Below are positions 29,117-39,068 of a DNA stretch of 64,000 nt, piece by piece. Every line of letters starts with the position of its first letter. The stretch's first letter is position 1. A program made the translations under genes and the position numbers. Under the pieces are notes generated by a model. That model was not told the origin of the DNA, did not search any database, and saw nothing but the letters and a program-made list of their open reading frames with translations. Origin of the DNA: Actinomyces lilanjuaniae (GTDB lineage Bacteria > Actinomycetota > Actinomycetes > Actinomycetales > Actinomycetaceae); assembly GCF_003606385.1 (NCBI RefSeq), contig NZ_CP032514.1, positions 558,001 through 622,000 on the forward strand, in the 5' to 3' direction.

Positions 29117-30512
29117 ATGCGCAAGGCCCAGATCGCTGCTCTGACGGCGGCGACTCTCCTTGTTGCCGGTGGTTACTACGGGCTGGCCGACGCCCTCGAC
29201 CTGGTGCCTGGCCCCGTCACCGCCGCGGCCGAGGACATCACCCCCAGCCCTTCCCCCAAGTGGCCTCGCCGCAGGCCACGGTGTCCCAACCCTCCCCCTG
29301 CCCGAGGACGTGCCTGTCCCGCAGGCAGCCGCCCTGGACCTCCTGGTCCGGGCACTTGAGGAGGACGAGGCGCTGGAGGAGGCCAGTGTCAGCGCCTCCG
29401 TCATCGACGTCGTCACCGGTGAGGAGATCCTCGACCACCGTGCTGGTACTGCCCTGACGCCTGCGTCCTCCAACAAGCTGCTCACCGCGTGGGCCGCCCT
29501 GTCCCTCCTGGGGCCGGAGCACGCCCTGGAGACCTCGACGGTCCTTGACGGTGAGACCTTGACTCTTGTGGGTGGGGGGGATGTCCTGCTCGCCGCTGAC
29601 GAGGGGGACCCCACGGCGACGGCGGGACGGGCAGGCCTGGGAGATCTGGCCCGTCAGACAGCGGAGGCACTCAGGAGCCAGGGGGTCACCGGTGTCTCCC
29701 TGCGCCTGGACGACACTCTCTTCAGCGGGCCGACCTGGAACGAGGCATGGGAGGCAGGCAACGAGGCGTGGGTGTCGGGGGTGCAGCCAATCATGGTGGA
29801 CGTGTCCGCCTACCACGGTCAGGGGGGCTATCCCTCCGACCCGGCTCTTCACGCCGCCCAGACCTTTGCGGACCACCTGAGAGAGGCCGGGGTCAGCGTG
29901 CAGGGCAGCATCACCCGGGCCGCGGCCGCGGACTCCGCCGCGACCGTGGCCTCGGTCAGCTCGGCGCCGCTGGCGGACGTCCTGTCCCTGTCGCTGCGTA
30001 CCTCTGACAACTCCATGACCGAGGTCCAGGGGCACCTGGTCGCGGCCGCAGCGGGAGAGAGCGCCGATTTTGAGGGTGCCGCGCGGGCGGTCCTGGCCCA
30101 GCTGGGCCAGGACGGTTTTGACACTGCTGGCGTGACCCTCCTGGACTCCTCCGGCCTGGCCAAGGGGAACAAGGTTCCCGCCCGCCTGCTGGCACAGGTT
30201 GTCGGCCGGGCAGCCGGTGACCAGGGTGGGGAGGTCGGGCGCACCCTTTTGGCGGCCCTGCCTGTGGGTGCCCTGGACGGGACTCTGGACGACCGCTTCC
30301 TAGACACGGCTGCGGCGGGGACGGTGCGGGCCAAGACCGGCTCCCTGGACCAGACGGTCTCGCTGTCGGGGGTGGTAACCACCGCCGACAGGCGGCTCCT
30401 GGCCTTCGCGGTCGTGGTGGACGGGTTTGCCGAGGGCGGGCTGACGGCGGCCAGGGCTGCGCTCGATGAGCACCTCATGGTGCCTCTGGCCGGGTGTGGC
30501 TGCCAGGGCTGA
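29117..30512 (+). CDS. dacB: D-alanyl-D-alanine carboxypeptidase, PBP4/S13 family (two indels near N-terminus)
   Basis: Penicillin-binding carboxypeptidase/endopeptidase acting on peptidoglycan outside the membrane. Start ATG at 29117 with GGAG upstream; signal sequence RKAQIAALTAATLLVAGGYY. Active-site motifs: SxxK in TPASSNKLLTAW (about 118), SxN in SLRTSDNSMTE (about 296) and KTG in RAKTGSLDQ (about 405). Intended length about 465. Two one-base C deletions, in the C runs near 29265 and 29300, shift the frame before the catalytic domain: the sequence between (QVASPQATVSQPS) is in a second frame and the rest in a third. Both lie in C homopolymers, so error is likely. In many actinobacteria tilS follows this gene; here hpt follows directly. 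Confidence 0.85.
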
Positions 30513-30655
30513 CGTCACACGTCGCAGGAGCGTCTGCCAGGAGGCCGTGGCGGCGTGTGCCGTGGGGCGCTGCGGCTGCGGCCTGTGGCAGGCTTGGCGC
30601 GACACAGGCCGGTACCTGCCCTGACCGGCTACCTGCCATGAGGAAGGCGATGCCA

Positions 30656-31210
30656 ATGGACGTCACGGACATGGGGGGCAAGCTCCAGCAGGTCCTGCTC
30701 ACCGAGGAACAGATCGGGCGCCGCCTTGACGAGATGGCTGCTCAGATTGACGCGGACTACGAGGGACGGGATCTCCTGCTTGTCGGCGTCCTCAAGGGCG
30801 CTGTCTACGCCATGGCGGACCTGTCCCGTCGGCTGCACCGCTCGGTGCCCATGGACTGGATGGCGGTGTCCTCCTACGGGTCCGGGACCCGTTCCTCCGG
30901 GGTGGTCCGCATCCTCAAGGACCTGGACTCCGACATCACCGGTCGCGACGTCCTCATCGTCGAGGACATCATCGACTCGGGCCTCACCCTGTCATGGCTT
31001 GTGGGCAACCTCTCATCGCGGGGGGCAAGTTCGGTCGAGATCGCCAGTGTCCTGCGCAAACCTGGGGCGGCCAAGGTCGAGGTGGGGGTCAAGTACGTCG
31101 GTTTCGACATCCCCACCGAGTTCGTCGTCGGTTACGGGCTGGACTACGCTGAGAACTACCGTAATCTCTCCGTAATTGGTACGTTGCGTCCGGAGGTCTA
31201 CGGCGCCTGA
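30656..31210 (+). CDS. hpt: Hypoxanthine phosphoribosyltransferase
   Basis: Purine salvage: hypoxanthine or guanine plus PRPP to IMP or GMP. ATG at 30656 is placed eight bases after AGGAAGG; upstream in-frame ATGs at 30638 and 30650 fit the ribosome site worse. The 184-residue protein has the PRPP loop VLIVEDIIDSGLTLSWL, the flexible-loop region VSSYGSGTRSSGVVRILKDL and the C-terminal YVGFDIPTEFVVGYGLDYAE. Neighbours (carboxypeptidase upstream, ftsH further down) match the conserved actinobacterial dacB-tilS-hpt-ftsH order with tilS absent. Confidence 0.96.
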   Translation: MDVTDMGGKLQQVLLTEEQIGRRLDEMAAQIDADYEGRDLLLVGVLKGAVYAMADLSRRLHRSVPMDWMAVSSYGSGTRSSGVVRILKDLDSDITGRDVLIVEDIIDSGLTLSWLVGNLSSRGASSVEIASVLRKPGAAKVEVGVKYVGFDIPTEFVVGYGLDYAENYRNLSVIGTLRPEVYGA

Positions 31211-31326
31211 GGTCTGATCCTCCTCGGATGCTCGTCCCGCGGGCGGGTGCGGGGGCTCAGGTCTGCAGCGTGCCGTCTTCTACGAGCTGTCCCCGAACCC
31301 CACAGGAAGAAGAGATCTTGCCACTC

Positions 31327-32872
31327 ATGAGACCGGTGCTCCGGCCCCTAGCCGGAGCCCTTGGAGCCCTTGTCGTCGCTCTTGGCCTGGGATCCCCGGC
31401 GCTTGCCGCTGCCGGGGCCGGGCCGCTCGGGCAGACGACATCCACTGCCACACATTTTGACACGGTTGCCGACATGAAGGCGGCCTCCGGGCTGTCCGGC
31501 ACTGTCGTCACCGACGGAGACGAGGAGGCCGGTGACGGTTCTGGGATGACCTTCCAGATCACCAGCACTCTTCCTGAGGGAGCACTGGGTGGCATCGCCG
31601 TCTCCCTGAGCGACGGCCAGTACGCGGTCCCGCAGGGACTGGCCACCTCTCCCAGCACCTCGCCGGACCCCGAGGCGGTGGAGGACCTGCTGTCCCGTGC
31701 CAGGACCTTTGCCGAGGCGGGGGACGACCTGGTATGGGACAGCAGTCGACTCACGCCGCTGTCCGGTGAGGTCGTCCACTCCACGATGAGTCGGCCCTAC
31801 GCGGTGACCTGCTCCTCCTTCGTCGGAATGGCGCTGGCAGGCTGGGACTACTCCCACACCACCTACGTGGCTGACGAGAACTCACAGGTCGGCTACGGCG
31901 TCGACTTCGGCGGCGTCCTTGAGGACAAGGGCTTCTGGTCGGCGAACAACCTTGCCAGCTGGTTCTATGCCAACGGTGACGTGTGGCTGGGCAGCGAGGG
32001 CGGCTACGAGCCCGGTGACGTCCTCTTCTTCTCCGAGCAGGACCCCCGGGGGCAGTCTGACTCCGTCCAGGCGGATGACGTCTTCTTCGGTAACGTGTAC
32101 CACACGGCGATCTACCTCGGTGACAACCAGCTGATCCACTCCACCGGTCCGTCTGCTGACGGCGGCGTTGTCGTCACCCAGTTCTGGGCCAGCCTTGAGG
32201 CGGACCTGAGCTTCGTGGCCCGTCCGAGCTGGGGGACTCCTCCAGCGTCTTCTCCGCCACCCAGGATGAGGGCCAGGACGAGGCCGGGGGTGCGCAGGAC
32301 GGTCAGGGCGAGGACGCTGAGGCTGGCCAGGACGCTGAGGCTGCCGACGACGCGGGTGCAGCGGACCCCAGGACGGGGACGCCGGGACGGCTCAGGAGGA
32401 GGCCGAGGAGGACCAGGACCAGGCTGTCCAGCAGGACCCCCAGGACGGGGGCGCTGAGGCTGGCCAGGACGGTGGGGCTGCCGACGACGCGGGTGCAGCG
32501 GACCCCCAGGACGGGGACGCCGGGACGGCTCAGGAGGAGGCCGAGGAGGACCAGGACCCAGCGGTGACTTCCTATGACGCCCCTGTCGGCGAGTCTGAGG
32601 ACGCAGGTTCCCGGGACGGCGCGCAGGCGGCCGCGGCCCAGGCAGATCCTGGTGCTGACTCCGATGCAGAGGCGAATGGCCAGGGAGACCAGGGAGACTC
32701 CGTGCTGGCACGTACGGGGCTCCCCTCCTCCAGCCTTCTGGCCGGGGGCGTGGCTCTGGTGATGCTGGCGTCGGGCGCGGTGTTCCTGCTGCTGCGTCAG
32801 CGCAGCCTTCAGGCGTCGCGTCTGCGGGCTACGGTGGACGGTGCCCGCAGGCTAGTGCGCCGGAGACGGTGA
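31327..32872 (+). CDS. Wall-anchored NlpC/P60-like protein with LARTG sorting signal (two indels)
   Basis: Intended length about 515. ATG at 31327 after AGGAAGAAGAG. Signal peptide PLAGALGALVVALGLGSPALA. The middle region has an NlpC/P60-like core: putative catalytic Cys in YAVTCSSFVGMALAGWDY and His in NVYHTAIYLGDNQLIHSTG. After SFVARPSWG comes an acidic Asp/Gln/Ala/Gly repeat region, then the sorting signal LARTG (nt 32703-32717), a hydrophobic segment and a basic tail. LAxTG is the motif of class E sortases of high-GC Gram-positives. Two single-base deletions in a G run (about 32230) and a C run (about 32370) separate the catalytic, repeat and anchor parts into three frames. Its paralogue at 33334 lacks the anchor. 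Confidence 0.75.
32341..32558 (+). repeat. 80/81-bp direct repeat in the wall-spanning region
   Basis: Two nearly identical copies (32341-32420 and 32478-32558) differ only by one C in a C run, which is also where the frame is lost. They encode AADDAGAADPQDGDAGTAQE-type sequence. Confidence 0.8.
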
Positions 32873-32934
32873 CGACGACACCGGAGACGGCAACAATAAG
32901 GTCTCAATTTGGGACCGCCATCTGATGGCCGACA

Positions 32935-32978
32935 GCGTGTGCCCGCACCTCTCAGAGGTGCGGGCACACGCCTTTCTC
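32935..32978 (+). terminator. Terminator after the LARTG protein gene
   Basis: Perfect 18-bp inverted repeat (32935-32952 and 32954-32971) followed by CTTTCTC, 62 bases after the stop. Confidence 0.85.
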
Positions 32979-33220
32979 GGGCTGCGGGGCGTGTGGCTGG
33001 GGCGGGTCGTGTGGCATGGAAACGTATTCTGCGGAACCAGCGTGTGCCACAAGGTGAGGTCACCCATAATTCACCGCTGGCAGAAAGCGTTGGGCTGACG
33101 GTCCTAGTGCTGACAGACAACCCTCTTGTTCTCGCTGGTCCGTTTCCTATAAGCGGGATCGTTGATGCGGAAGACCCGTGGTCAGGCCGTGTTGGAAAGC
33201 CTGACGGAACGCTCTCATAG

Positions 33221-33248
33221 TTGTCAGCAATGTGACACTCGCTATGAG
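33221..33248 (+). promoter_or_regulatory. Candidate promoter of the anchorless NlpC-like gene
   Basis: TTGTCA (33221-33226), 16-base spacer, TATGAG (33243-33248), 86 bases before the ATG. The rest of 32979-33220 shows no gene. Confidence 0.5.
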
Positions 33249-33333
33249 GCCTCTCCTGTTTGGCAGAAGCTGTAGTAGCGGTATGGTCACGGCCGCAAGA
33301 TGCCAGAACCTCTATGACAGGAGACAGCGGCTC

Positions 33334-34245
33334 ATGGCTGAGACAACCTCTATTTCGCGGCGCGGTATCACCTTTTTGGGAGCGGCCCTGCTCGCCTCGC
33401 CCACTATCTCCTGGGTGCCGGCTGCGGCAGCCCCGGGGTCGGTCGAGGCAACGCAGTACGACACCCTCTACGACCTGCTGCAGGCCTCTAACCCGTCAGG
33501 GACGGTCTGGACGCGGGGTGACGAGCTGGCCGGCGACGGCGCTGGCGTCACCTACGCCGTGGAGTCGTCGCGGCCCTCGGGCAGGCTCGGGAACGTGTCA
33601 ATGCTCCTTGCCAACGGCAAGTGGGCGGTGCCGCAGAGCTTCTCCACCCAGCCTGCCCGCAGTACGAGCACTGCGGCAGCAGACGACCTGATATCACGGG
33701 GGCAGAGCTTTGTCGACGCGGGTACCCGCCTGGGGTGGGACGGTAACGGCCTCACCCCGCTGACGGGGCAGGTGGTCCACCAGGTCGCCTCGGAGCCCTA
33801 CGCGGTGTCGTGCTCCACCTTTGTCGGCATGGCGGTTCTGGGATGGGACTACCAGCACACGACCTATGTGGCCGACCAGAACACCAAGGTGGGCTACTAC
33901 GTCGACTTTGGTGACGGTTTTGAGACCTCCAGGGCCTGGTCGGCGAATAATCTTGCCAGCTGGTTCTATGCGCGTGGAGACGTGTGGCTGGACGTGGATA
34001 ACCACTATGAGCGCGGTGACATCATGTTCTTCTCCGACCCGGACCGGAATGCGGTAACGGGAGGCGGCGTCGGTGCGAGGACCATATTCGGGAACGTCTA
34101 CCACGCGGCTATCTACCTGGGGGACGGAATGCTCATGCACTCCACGGGCGTAGCTGCCGGCCAGGGAGTTCACGTGTCAAAGATGTGGAACTTCCTCAAG
34201 AAAGATCTGAGCTTTGTGGCCCGCCCAGCCTGGAGCAGCCTTTAG
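33334..34245 (+). CDS. Secreted NlpC/P60-like protein, Tat-type signal
   Basis: Paralogue of the preceding LARTG protein, 303 residues, ending right after the catalytic domain (SFVARPAWSSL) with no repeat region or anchor. ATG at 33334 follows AGGAGAC. The N-terminus TSISRRGITFLGAALLASP has a twin-arginine pair and hydrophobic core, suggesting Tat export. Core residues parallel the paralogue: Cys in YAVSCSTFVGMAVLGWDYQ and His in [19 protein letters not shown], plus shared WSANNLASWFYARGDVWL. Likely a cell-wall amidase or endopeptidase, substrate unknown. The pair probably arose by tandem duplication, with one released and one wall-bound form. Confidence 0.78.
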   Translation: MAETTSISRRGITFLGAALLASPTISWVPAAAAPGSVEATQYDTLYDLLQASNPSGTVWTRGDELAGDGAGVTYAVESSRPSGRLGNVSMLLANGKWAVPQSFSTQPARSTSTAAADDLISRGQSFVDAGTRLGWDGNGLTPLTGQVVHQVASEPYAVSCSTFVGMAVLGWDYQHTTYVADQNTKVGYYVDFGDGFETSRAWSANNLASWFYARGDVWLDVDNHYERGDIMFFSDPDRNAVTGGGVGARTIFGNVYHAAIYLGDGMLMHSTGVAAGQGVHVSKMWNFLKKDLSFVARPAWSSL

Positions 34246-34333
34246 AGGAGGTCGGTCTCCCGGATGATCCTGTGCCCGGGGGCCGGGTACCTGGGGCCAG
34301 GCGGCGACGGCGCCTGGGGCGCTGTCGCCGTCC

Positions 34334-34450
34334 CAGGGGAGGACGGACCTCGAACCGGGTGCCTTCACCGGTATTCTGGGCGCTGATGCGGCCGTGGTGC
34401 AGGTCGATGACCCCCTTGGCCAGGGCCGGGCCGATACCGGTGCTGCCGCT
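34334..34450 (-). pseudogene. Remnant of a sensor histidine kinase ATPase domain
   Basis: In the stretch before ftsH, the minus strand encodes GSTGIGPALAKGVIDLHHGR and then ISAQNTGEGTRFEVRPPL, which is the G-box end of a HATPase_c domain (GTGIGLALAK..HGG.I...GEGT.F.V..P). No upstream kinase portion or start is present. This is a decayed fragment. The rest of 34246-34647 shows no other gene. Confidence 0.6.
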
Positions 34451-34647
34451 GGGGCCGATGTAGAGCCTGCGGCCGCCTCCCGTGGAGGGGCCGCAGGTCG
34501 GTGCCGCCGCTGGTTCTGCGGTGCTCGTTGTGACCCCCTCTGCACGCCGTGTGCGAACGTGAGGCACCGCAACAGGAATCGGTGGGGTCCCTCCGCCTCT
34601 CATCGGCTACCGTGTGGGCATCAGACACGTGAAGGGATCCACCGCTG

Positions 34648-36669
34648 ATGAGTGAATCGGGCCAGCAGCCTGGTCGAAGGACCCCGGACCTCCGGGGCGG
34701 GAAGAACAAGAGGGGCGGTCGTGGCGGCCGTGACAGAAGGCGTCGTGGGGCGCTGGGCAACCCCCTGCTGTGGGTCGCCCCCGTCATTATTTTGGTGGTC
34801 CTGCTGGTGTGGTCGCTGGCCTCCTCCCTGGGTGGCTACCGGTCTATCGACACCTCCGACGGCCTCGCCCTGCTGCGGGACAACCCCGGGATCGTCGAGT
34901 CGGTGACCGTCATCGACGGCACTCAGCGCGTCGAGCTGGACCTGACCCAGAGCTACGTCCAGCAGCCTAAGCGGCAGGGTGATTCGGAGCAGAACATGGG
35001 TGACAGGGTCCAGTTCACCTTCACCGACGCCCAGGCGGAGCAGGTGGACTCCCTGGTCCAGGGTGCTGACCCCTCAGCAGGCTTCAACTCGGTGGTACCC
35101 ACCTCCTCCTGGTGGTCCTCCATGCTCCAGCTCCTGCTGCCCACCATGATCTTCCTGGGGCTCATGTGGTGGATGCTCACGCGCATGAGCGGGGGCCGGG
35201 GCGGTGCCATGGGCTTTGGCAGGTCCCGGGCGAAGGTCGGCTCCAAGGAGATGCCTGACGTCACCTTCGACGACGTCGCCGGGGAGGACGAGGCGGTCGA
35301 GGAGCTGGAGGAGATCCGTGAGTTCCTCTCCGAGCCGGACAAGTTCCGGGCCGTGGGGGCTAAGATTCCTAAGGGGGTCCTCCTGTACGGGCCCCCCGGG
35401 ACCGGTAAGACCCTCCTGGCCAAGGCCGTGGCGGGGGAGGCGGGCGTGCCGTTCTTCTCTATGGCTGCCTCCGAGTTCGTCGAGATGTTCGTGGGTGTGG
35501 GCGCCAGCCGTGTACGCGACCTGTTCGAGCAGGCCAAGGAGAACTCGCCGGCCATCATCTTCGTTGACGAGATCGACGCGGTGGGCCGTCATCGCGGCAG
35601 CGGAACCGGGGGAGGCCACGACGAGCGGGAGCAGACCCTCAACCAGCTCCTGGTGGAGATGGACGGCTTCGACGTCAACACCAACGTCATCCTCATTGCT
35701 GCCACCAACCGCCCCGACGTGCTGGACCCTGCCCTGCTGCGGCCCGGGCGCTTCGACCGGCAGGTCAGTGTCGAGGCCCCCGACATGGGCGGACGCGAGG
35801 CCATCCTGGCGGTCCACGCCAAGGGCAAGCCGCTGACCCCTGACGTCGACCTGGGGCTGGTGGCCAAGAGGACGCCAGGCTTCACCGGTGCCGACCTGGC
35901 CAACGTCCTCAACGAGGCGGCCCTGCTGACCGCACGGTCCAACGCCAACCTCATTGACAACCGCGCCCTGGACGAGGCCATCGACCGGGTGCTGGCAGGC
36001 CCCCAGAAGCGCACCCGGGTCATGAACGACCACGAGAAGCGCGTAACCGCTTACCACGAGGCCGGCCACGCCCTGTGCGCCGCGGCGGGTGCCTACTCCG
36101 ACCCGGTGACCAAGGTGACGATCCTGCCGCGGGGCAAGGCCCTGGGGTACACCATGGTCATGCCCAGTGACGACAAGTACTCCACTACCCGTAACGAGCT
36201 GTTGGACCAGCTTGTCTACGCCATGGGCGGACGGGCCGCGGAGGAGATCGTCTTCCGTGACCCCACCACCGGTGCCTCCAACGACATCGAGAAGGCCACG
36301 GCCACGGCCCGCAAGATGGTCACCGACTACGGCATGACGGCCGCCGTGGGGGCGGTCAAGCTGGGGACCACGGAGAACGAGACCGTCCTGGGGCTCAACG
36401 CCACCAGCCGGGACTTCTCTGAGGACGTGGCTGCCACCGTCGACGCGGAGGTACGGGTGCTCCTGGACGCCGCCCACCGTGAGGCCTGGGAGATCCTTAC
36501 CCGCAACCGGGCTGTGCTCGACGACCTGGCCAGCCAGCTCCTGGAGCGGGAGACACTGCTGGAGATGGACCTGGAGAGGATCTTCGCCCCCGTGGTCAAG
36601 CAGGCTGAGCGCCCTCTGTGGCGCAGCGACGAGACTCTTGACTACGGCACCACGGAGCCTGTGAGGTGA
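34648..36669 (+). CDS. ftsH: ATP-dependent zinc metalloprotease FtsH
   Basis: Membrane-bound AAA+ protease degrading misfolded membrane and regulatory proteins. Of 673 residues: a basic N-terminal tail, TM1 (about 41-61), periplasmic domain, TM2 (about 160-180), AAA module with Walker [20 protein letters not shown] (about 247), Walker [16 protein letters not shown] and second region of homology [19 protein letters not shown], then the zinc site HEAGH (about 470) and the distal acidic ligand region. ATG at 34648. The stop overlaps the folE GTG start (GTGA). Confidence 0.97.
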   Translation: MSESGQQPGRRTPDLRGGKNKRGGRGGRDRRRRGALGNPLLWVAPVIILVVLLVWSLASSLGGYRSIDTSDGLALLRDNPGIVESVTVIDGTQRVELDLTQSYVQQPKRQGDSEQNMGDRVQFTFTDAQAEQVDSLVQGADPSAGFNSVVPTSSWWSSMLQLLLPTMIFLGLMWWMLTRMSGGRGGAMGFGRSRAKVGSKEMPDVTFDDVAGEDEAVEELEEIREFLSEPDKFRAVGAKIPKGVLLYGPPGTGKTLLAKAVAGEAGVPFFSMAASEFVEMFVGVGASRVRDLFEQAKENSPAIIFVDEIDAVGRHRGSGTGGGHDEREQTLNQLLVEMDGFDVNTNVILIAATNRPDVLDPALLRPGRFDRQVSVEAPDMGGREAILAVHAKGKPLTPDVDLGLVAKRTPGFTGADLANVLNEAALLTARSNANLIDNRALDEAIDRVLAGPQKRTRVMNDHEKRVTAYHEAGHALCAAAGAYSDPVTKVTILPRGKALGYTMVMPSDDKYSTTRNELLDQLVYAMGGRAAEEIVFRDPTTGASNDIEKATATARKMVTDYGMTAAVGAVKLGTTENETVLGLNATSRDFSEDVAATVDAEVRVLLDAAHREAWEILTRNRAVLDDLASQLLERETLLEMDLERIFAPVVKQAERPLWRSDETLDYGTTEPVR

Positions 36670-37256
36670 CCGGGCAGGCCCAGGGCGCCTACGACTCCCA
36701 GGGCGTCATGCGGGCCGTGCGCGACCTGCTGGTGGCCGTCGGCGAGGATCCGGACCGGGAGGGTCTGCGCGGGACCCCGGAGCGGCTGGCCCGTGCTTAC
36801 GCGGAGATGTTTTCCGGCTTGGGCCAGGACCCGGCCCGGCACGTGGAGACGGTCTTCGACGCCGACCACCAGGAGATGGTCCTGGTGCGCGACATCCCCA
36901 TGTACTCGGTGTGTGAGCACCACCTGCTGCCTTTCCACGGGGTGGCCCACGTGGCCTACATCCCTGACCGGGACGGTCGTGTGACCGGGCTGTCCAAGGT
37001 GGCCCGCCTGGTGGACGGCTACGCACGCCGCCCCCAGGTCCAGGAGCGGCTCACCTCCCAGGTGGCTGACGCCCTCGTGGAGCGGCTGGGCTGCCAGGGC
37101 GTGCTCGTGGTGGTGGAGGCGGAGCACCTGTGCATGTCTATGCGGGGCGTGCGCAAGCCGGGCTCCAGCACGGTCACCAGCGCCGTGCGTGGCAGCATGC
37201 GCAGTGCCGCCACCCGGAGTGAGGCCATGAGCCTTATCCTGGGTGGGCGGCACTGA
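36666..37256 (+). CDS. folE: GTP cyclohydrolase I
   Basis: First step of tetrahydrofolate synthesis: GTP to dihydroneopterin triphosphate. The 196-residue protein has the zinc-binding Cys and His in [32 protein letters not shown], the third zinc ligand in [17 protein letters not shown] and the C-terminal [13 protein letters not shown] at 36666 overlaps the ftsH stop. In many actinobacteria folP, folB and folK follow directly; here they are 20.8 kb away, past the defensin island. Confidence 0.96.
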   Translation: MTGQAQGAYDSQGVMRAVRDLLVAVGEDPDREGLRGTPERLARAYAEMFSGLGQDPARHVETVFDADHQEMVLVRDIPMYSVCEHHLLPFHGVAHVAYIPDRDGRVTGLSKVARLVDGYARRPQVQERLTSQVADALVERLGCQGVLVVVEAEHLCMSMRGVRKPGSSTVTSAVRGSMRSAATRSEAMSLILGGRH

Positions 37257-37296
37257 GCGGTGGTCGTAAGCAGGGCGGGGTGCGGGGTCGTGAAGG

Positions 37297-37542
37297 TCAG
37301 GAGATGCAGATACGGAGTGGACCCGGGGAGAAACAGTTGGTGTTCTTGATATTTGTGACTGTCACGTCCGTTGCGTGTGCCCCGGCGGGCTTGGCGTGCA
37401 TACTGGTTGTCCTGGCGGCGTAGCCGCCGCTGGACTGGTGTCCCGTGTCGGGTGAGGCTGCCACGGCGGTTGTGGGGAGGACGGCGCTGCTGCCAATGAG
37501 GAGGGTGGCCAGGACGGTGGGGAGCGCGGTGCGGACAGACAT
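37297..37542 (-). CDS. Small secreted two-cysteine peptide
   Basis: An 81-residue protein with ATG at 37542 preceded by GAGGTG. A clear signal peptide (SVRTALPTVLATLLIGSSAV to ...TTAVAA) is followed by about 52 residues rich in Ser/Thr/Ala/His and a C-terminal loop NCFSPGPLRICIS with two Cys separated by eight residues. I recognise no family. It lies 172 bases downstream of the histidine kinase gene on the same strand, so it may be a secreted signal, a bacteriocin-like peptide or an accessory of the two-component system. It is the left end of the putative island. Confidence 0.6.
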   Translation of the reverse strand: MSVRTALPTVLATLLIGSSAVLPTTAVAASPDTGHQSSGGYAARTTSMHAKPAGAHATDVTVTNIKNTNCFSPGPLRICIS

Positions 37543-37714
37543 GAAGATCACCTCAGTGCGTGTCGGTAGCGGGTGGGCTGATACCTGTATCCTTCCGGGG
37601 TTCTGGCGGGCAGCCAGCTGGCAGAAGGTCGAGAGTTCCTGTTCGCCTCATCCCAAAGGACCACGGCGGCTGCCCGTGGCTGCGCTTGGGGCTGCTTGCT
37701 GACTGGTGCGGGCT

Positions 37715-38977
37715 CTAGATCGCGGGTGTGAGGGGGATGCTGAAGGCGGTGGTCCAGCGGCGCGGGGTGTGGGTGGTGGTCAGCGCCCCGCCCAGCGACT
37801 CGATACGGCGGCGCGCGGTGTCCAGGCCCAGGCCGGAGGACACTACCTGCTGCTGCTGTGTCTCTTGTTCTGCCTCTGCCCGGTGCCGGTGCCCTGCCTG
37901 TCTGCGCGGGGGCTGATGGCGGGTGGGGTCGCGGGTGTTGGTGCACATGCACTCCAGGGTGCCGCCGTCGGTCTCCAGCAGGAGGGTGACGCGTCCGTGC
38001 ACGCTGGCGTACTTGACGGCGTTCTCGATAAGCTCAGCGAGGACGCGGGTGATCTGCTGGCGCATGCCGGGGCCGATCGCGGCGGTGTCAAGAGCCTCCA
38101 GGCCGGTGACCTCCAAGGTGGTGTCTCGCTGGGTGAGGATCTGCTCAGCCTGGGCCAGGGTCTCCTCCAGGGGGCGGGGTGGGGTGGTGGATAGCAGCAG
38201 CAGGGCCTCGTTGCCGGAGGCGGACGACATGGCCCTGAGGAGGTAGCGCAGCTGGCCCGTGGCACTGCGTACCGGGCCGATGACAGAGTCGAGGGTGCGG
38301 GTGAGCTCTAAGTCCTCGGGGCGGGCGATCTTAGCCTGCTCGGCCTGCATGACGGCGTGGGTGAGGTTACGCACCACGGTGTCGTGGAGCTCAGAGACCA
38401 GCAGGCGCTGCCGGAGGCCCCGACGTTCCCGGCGCTGCCGGGCAGCCTCGTCGCTCTTCTGGCGCTGGTGGCGCAGCGTGAGTCCTAGCGTCATGCACGG
38501 GGCACCCACAATGACAAATGCTGTGAGAGCGTCAAGGGAGGTGAGGCCGCCCAGGAAGATGCTGCTCAGCAGGCTGGTAGTGGCCAGTGACCAGACAGCC
38601 CCAGGGTGGTAGCCCCGGGACGCCAGCAGTACCAGAGGTCCCCAGTACGCAGAGGTCGCCGTGAGGCCGACGCTGTCAGGTACCGCCAGGGCTGCGGTCG
38701 TGACGGCTAGGCTCGTGACTGCGCCGACGAGGGGAAGGCAGGAGGCCAGGGGAAGGCAGAGCGCGTTAAAAATAGTGAGGCCCAGACTGGTGGCAGTACC
38801 GGAGGCAGCTGTGTCGACCACGCTGACCAGGACCAGGAACACCGCGAGGCCTGCGTGCAGCAGGTGGGTGCGGGTGGTGGGCTGCCAGGTGTCAAAGAAA
38901 CTGGGCCTGGCCAGCGCCGCAGCTCTTGGAGGAATCCGAGAAAAGATACGGGACCATGCGGTAGGCACTGCGATCAC
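37715..38977 (-). CDS. Sensor histidine kinase, NarL/DesK type
   Basis: Membrane sensor with five or so hydrophobic segments (first about 420-residue start half), then a HisKA_3 dimerisation helix with phospho-His in LLVSELHDTVVRNLTHAVMQ and a HATPase with N-box LAELIENAVKYASVHGRVTL and a G-box remnant SSGLGLDTARRRIESLGGAL. A GTG at 38977 is taken as the start; longer frames to 39067 would cross the palindromic promoter region shared with the divergent response regulator. Partner is the regulator at 39069. Its location beside the defensin operon suggests sensing of the peptide or cell-envelope stress; this is inference. Confidence 0.85.
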   Translation of the reverse strand: MIAVPTAWSRIFSRIPPRAAALARPSFFDTWQPTTRTHLLHAGLAVFLVLVSVVDTAASGTATSLGLTIFNALCLPLASCLPLVGAVTSLAVTTAALAVPDSVGLTATSAYWGPLVLLASRGYHPGAVWSLATTSLLSSIFLGGLTSLDALTAFVIVGAPCMTLGLTLRHQRQKSDEAARQRRERRGLRQRLLVSELHDTVVRNLTHAVMQAEQAKIARPEDLELTRTLDSVIGPVRSATGQLRYLLRAMSSASGNEALLLLSTTPPRPLEETLAQAEQILTQRDTTLEVTGLEALDTAAIGPGMRQQITRVLAELIENAVKYASVHGRVTLLLETDGGTLECMCTNTRDPTRHQPPRRQAGHRHRAEAEQETQQQQVVSSGLGLDTARRRIESLGGALTTTHTPRRWTTAFSIPLTPAI

Positions 38978-39001
38978 GTCCGAGGGGCCGGAGATAACGG
39001 T

Positions 39002-39021
39002 GACGATACGGTAGTATCGTC
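39002..39021. promoter_or_regulatory. Palindromic operator between kinase and regulator genes
   Basis: Perfect inverted repeat GACGATAC-GGTA-GTATCGTC. On the plus strand it contains TAGTAT (39012-39017), a -10 candidate six bases before an in-frame ATG at 39024, allowing a leaderless regulator transcript. It is a natural site for autoregulation. Confidence 0.6.
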
Positions 39022-39068
39022 GCATGCCTGCGAGCGGTTCTCCACCCCCTGTCAGGACCCCCGGCAAG

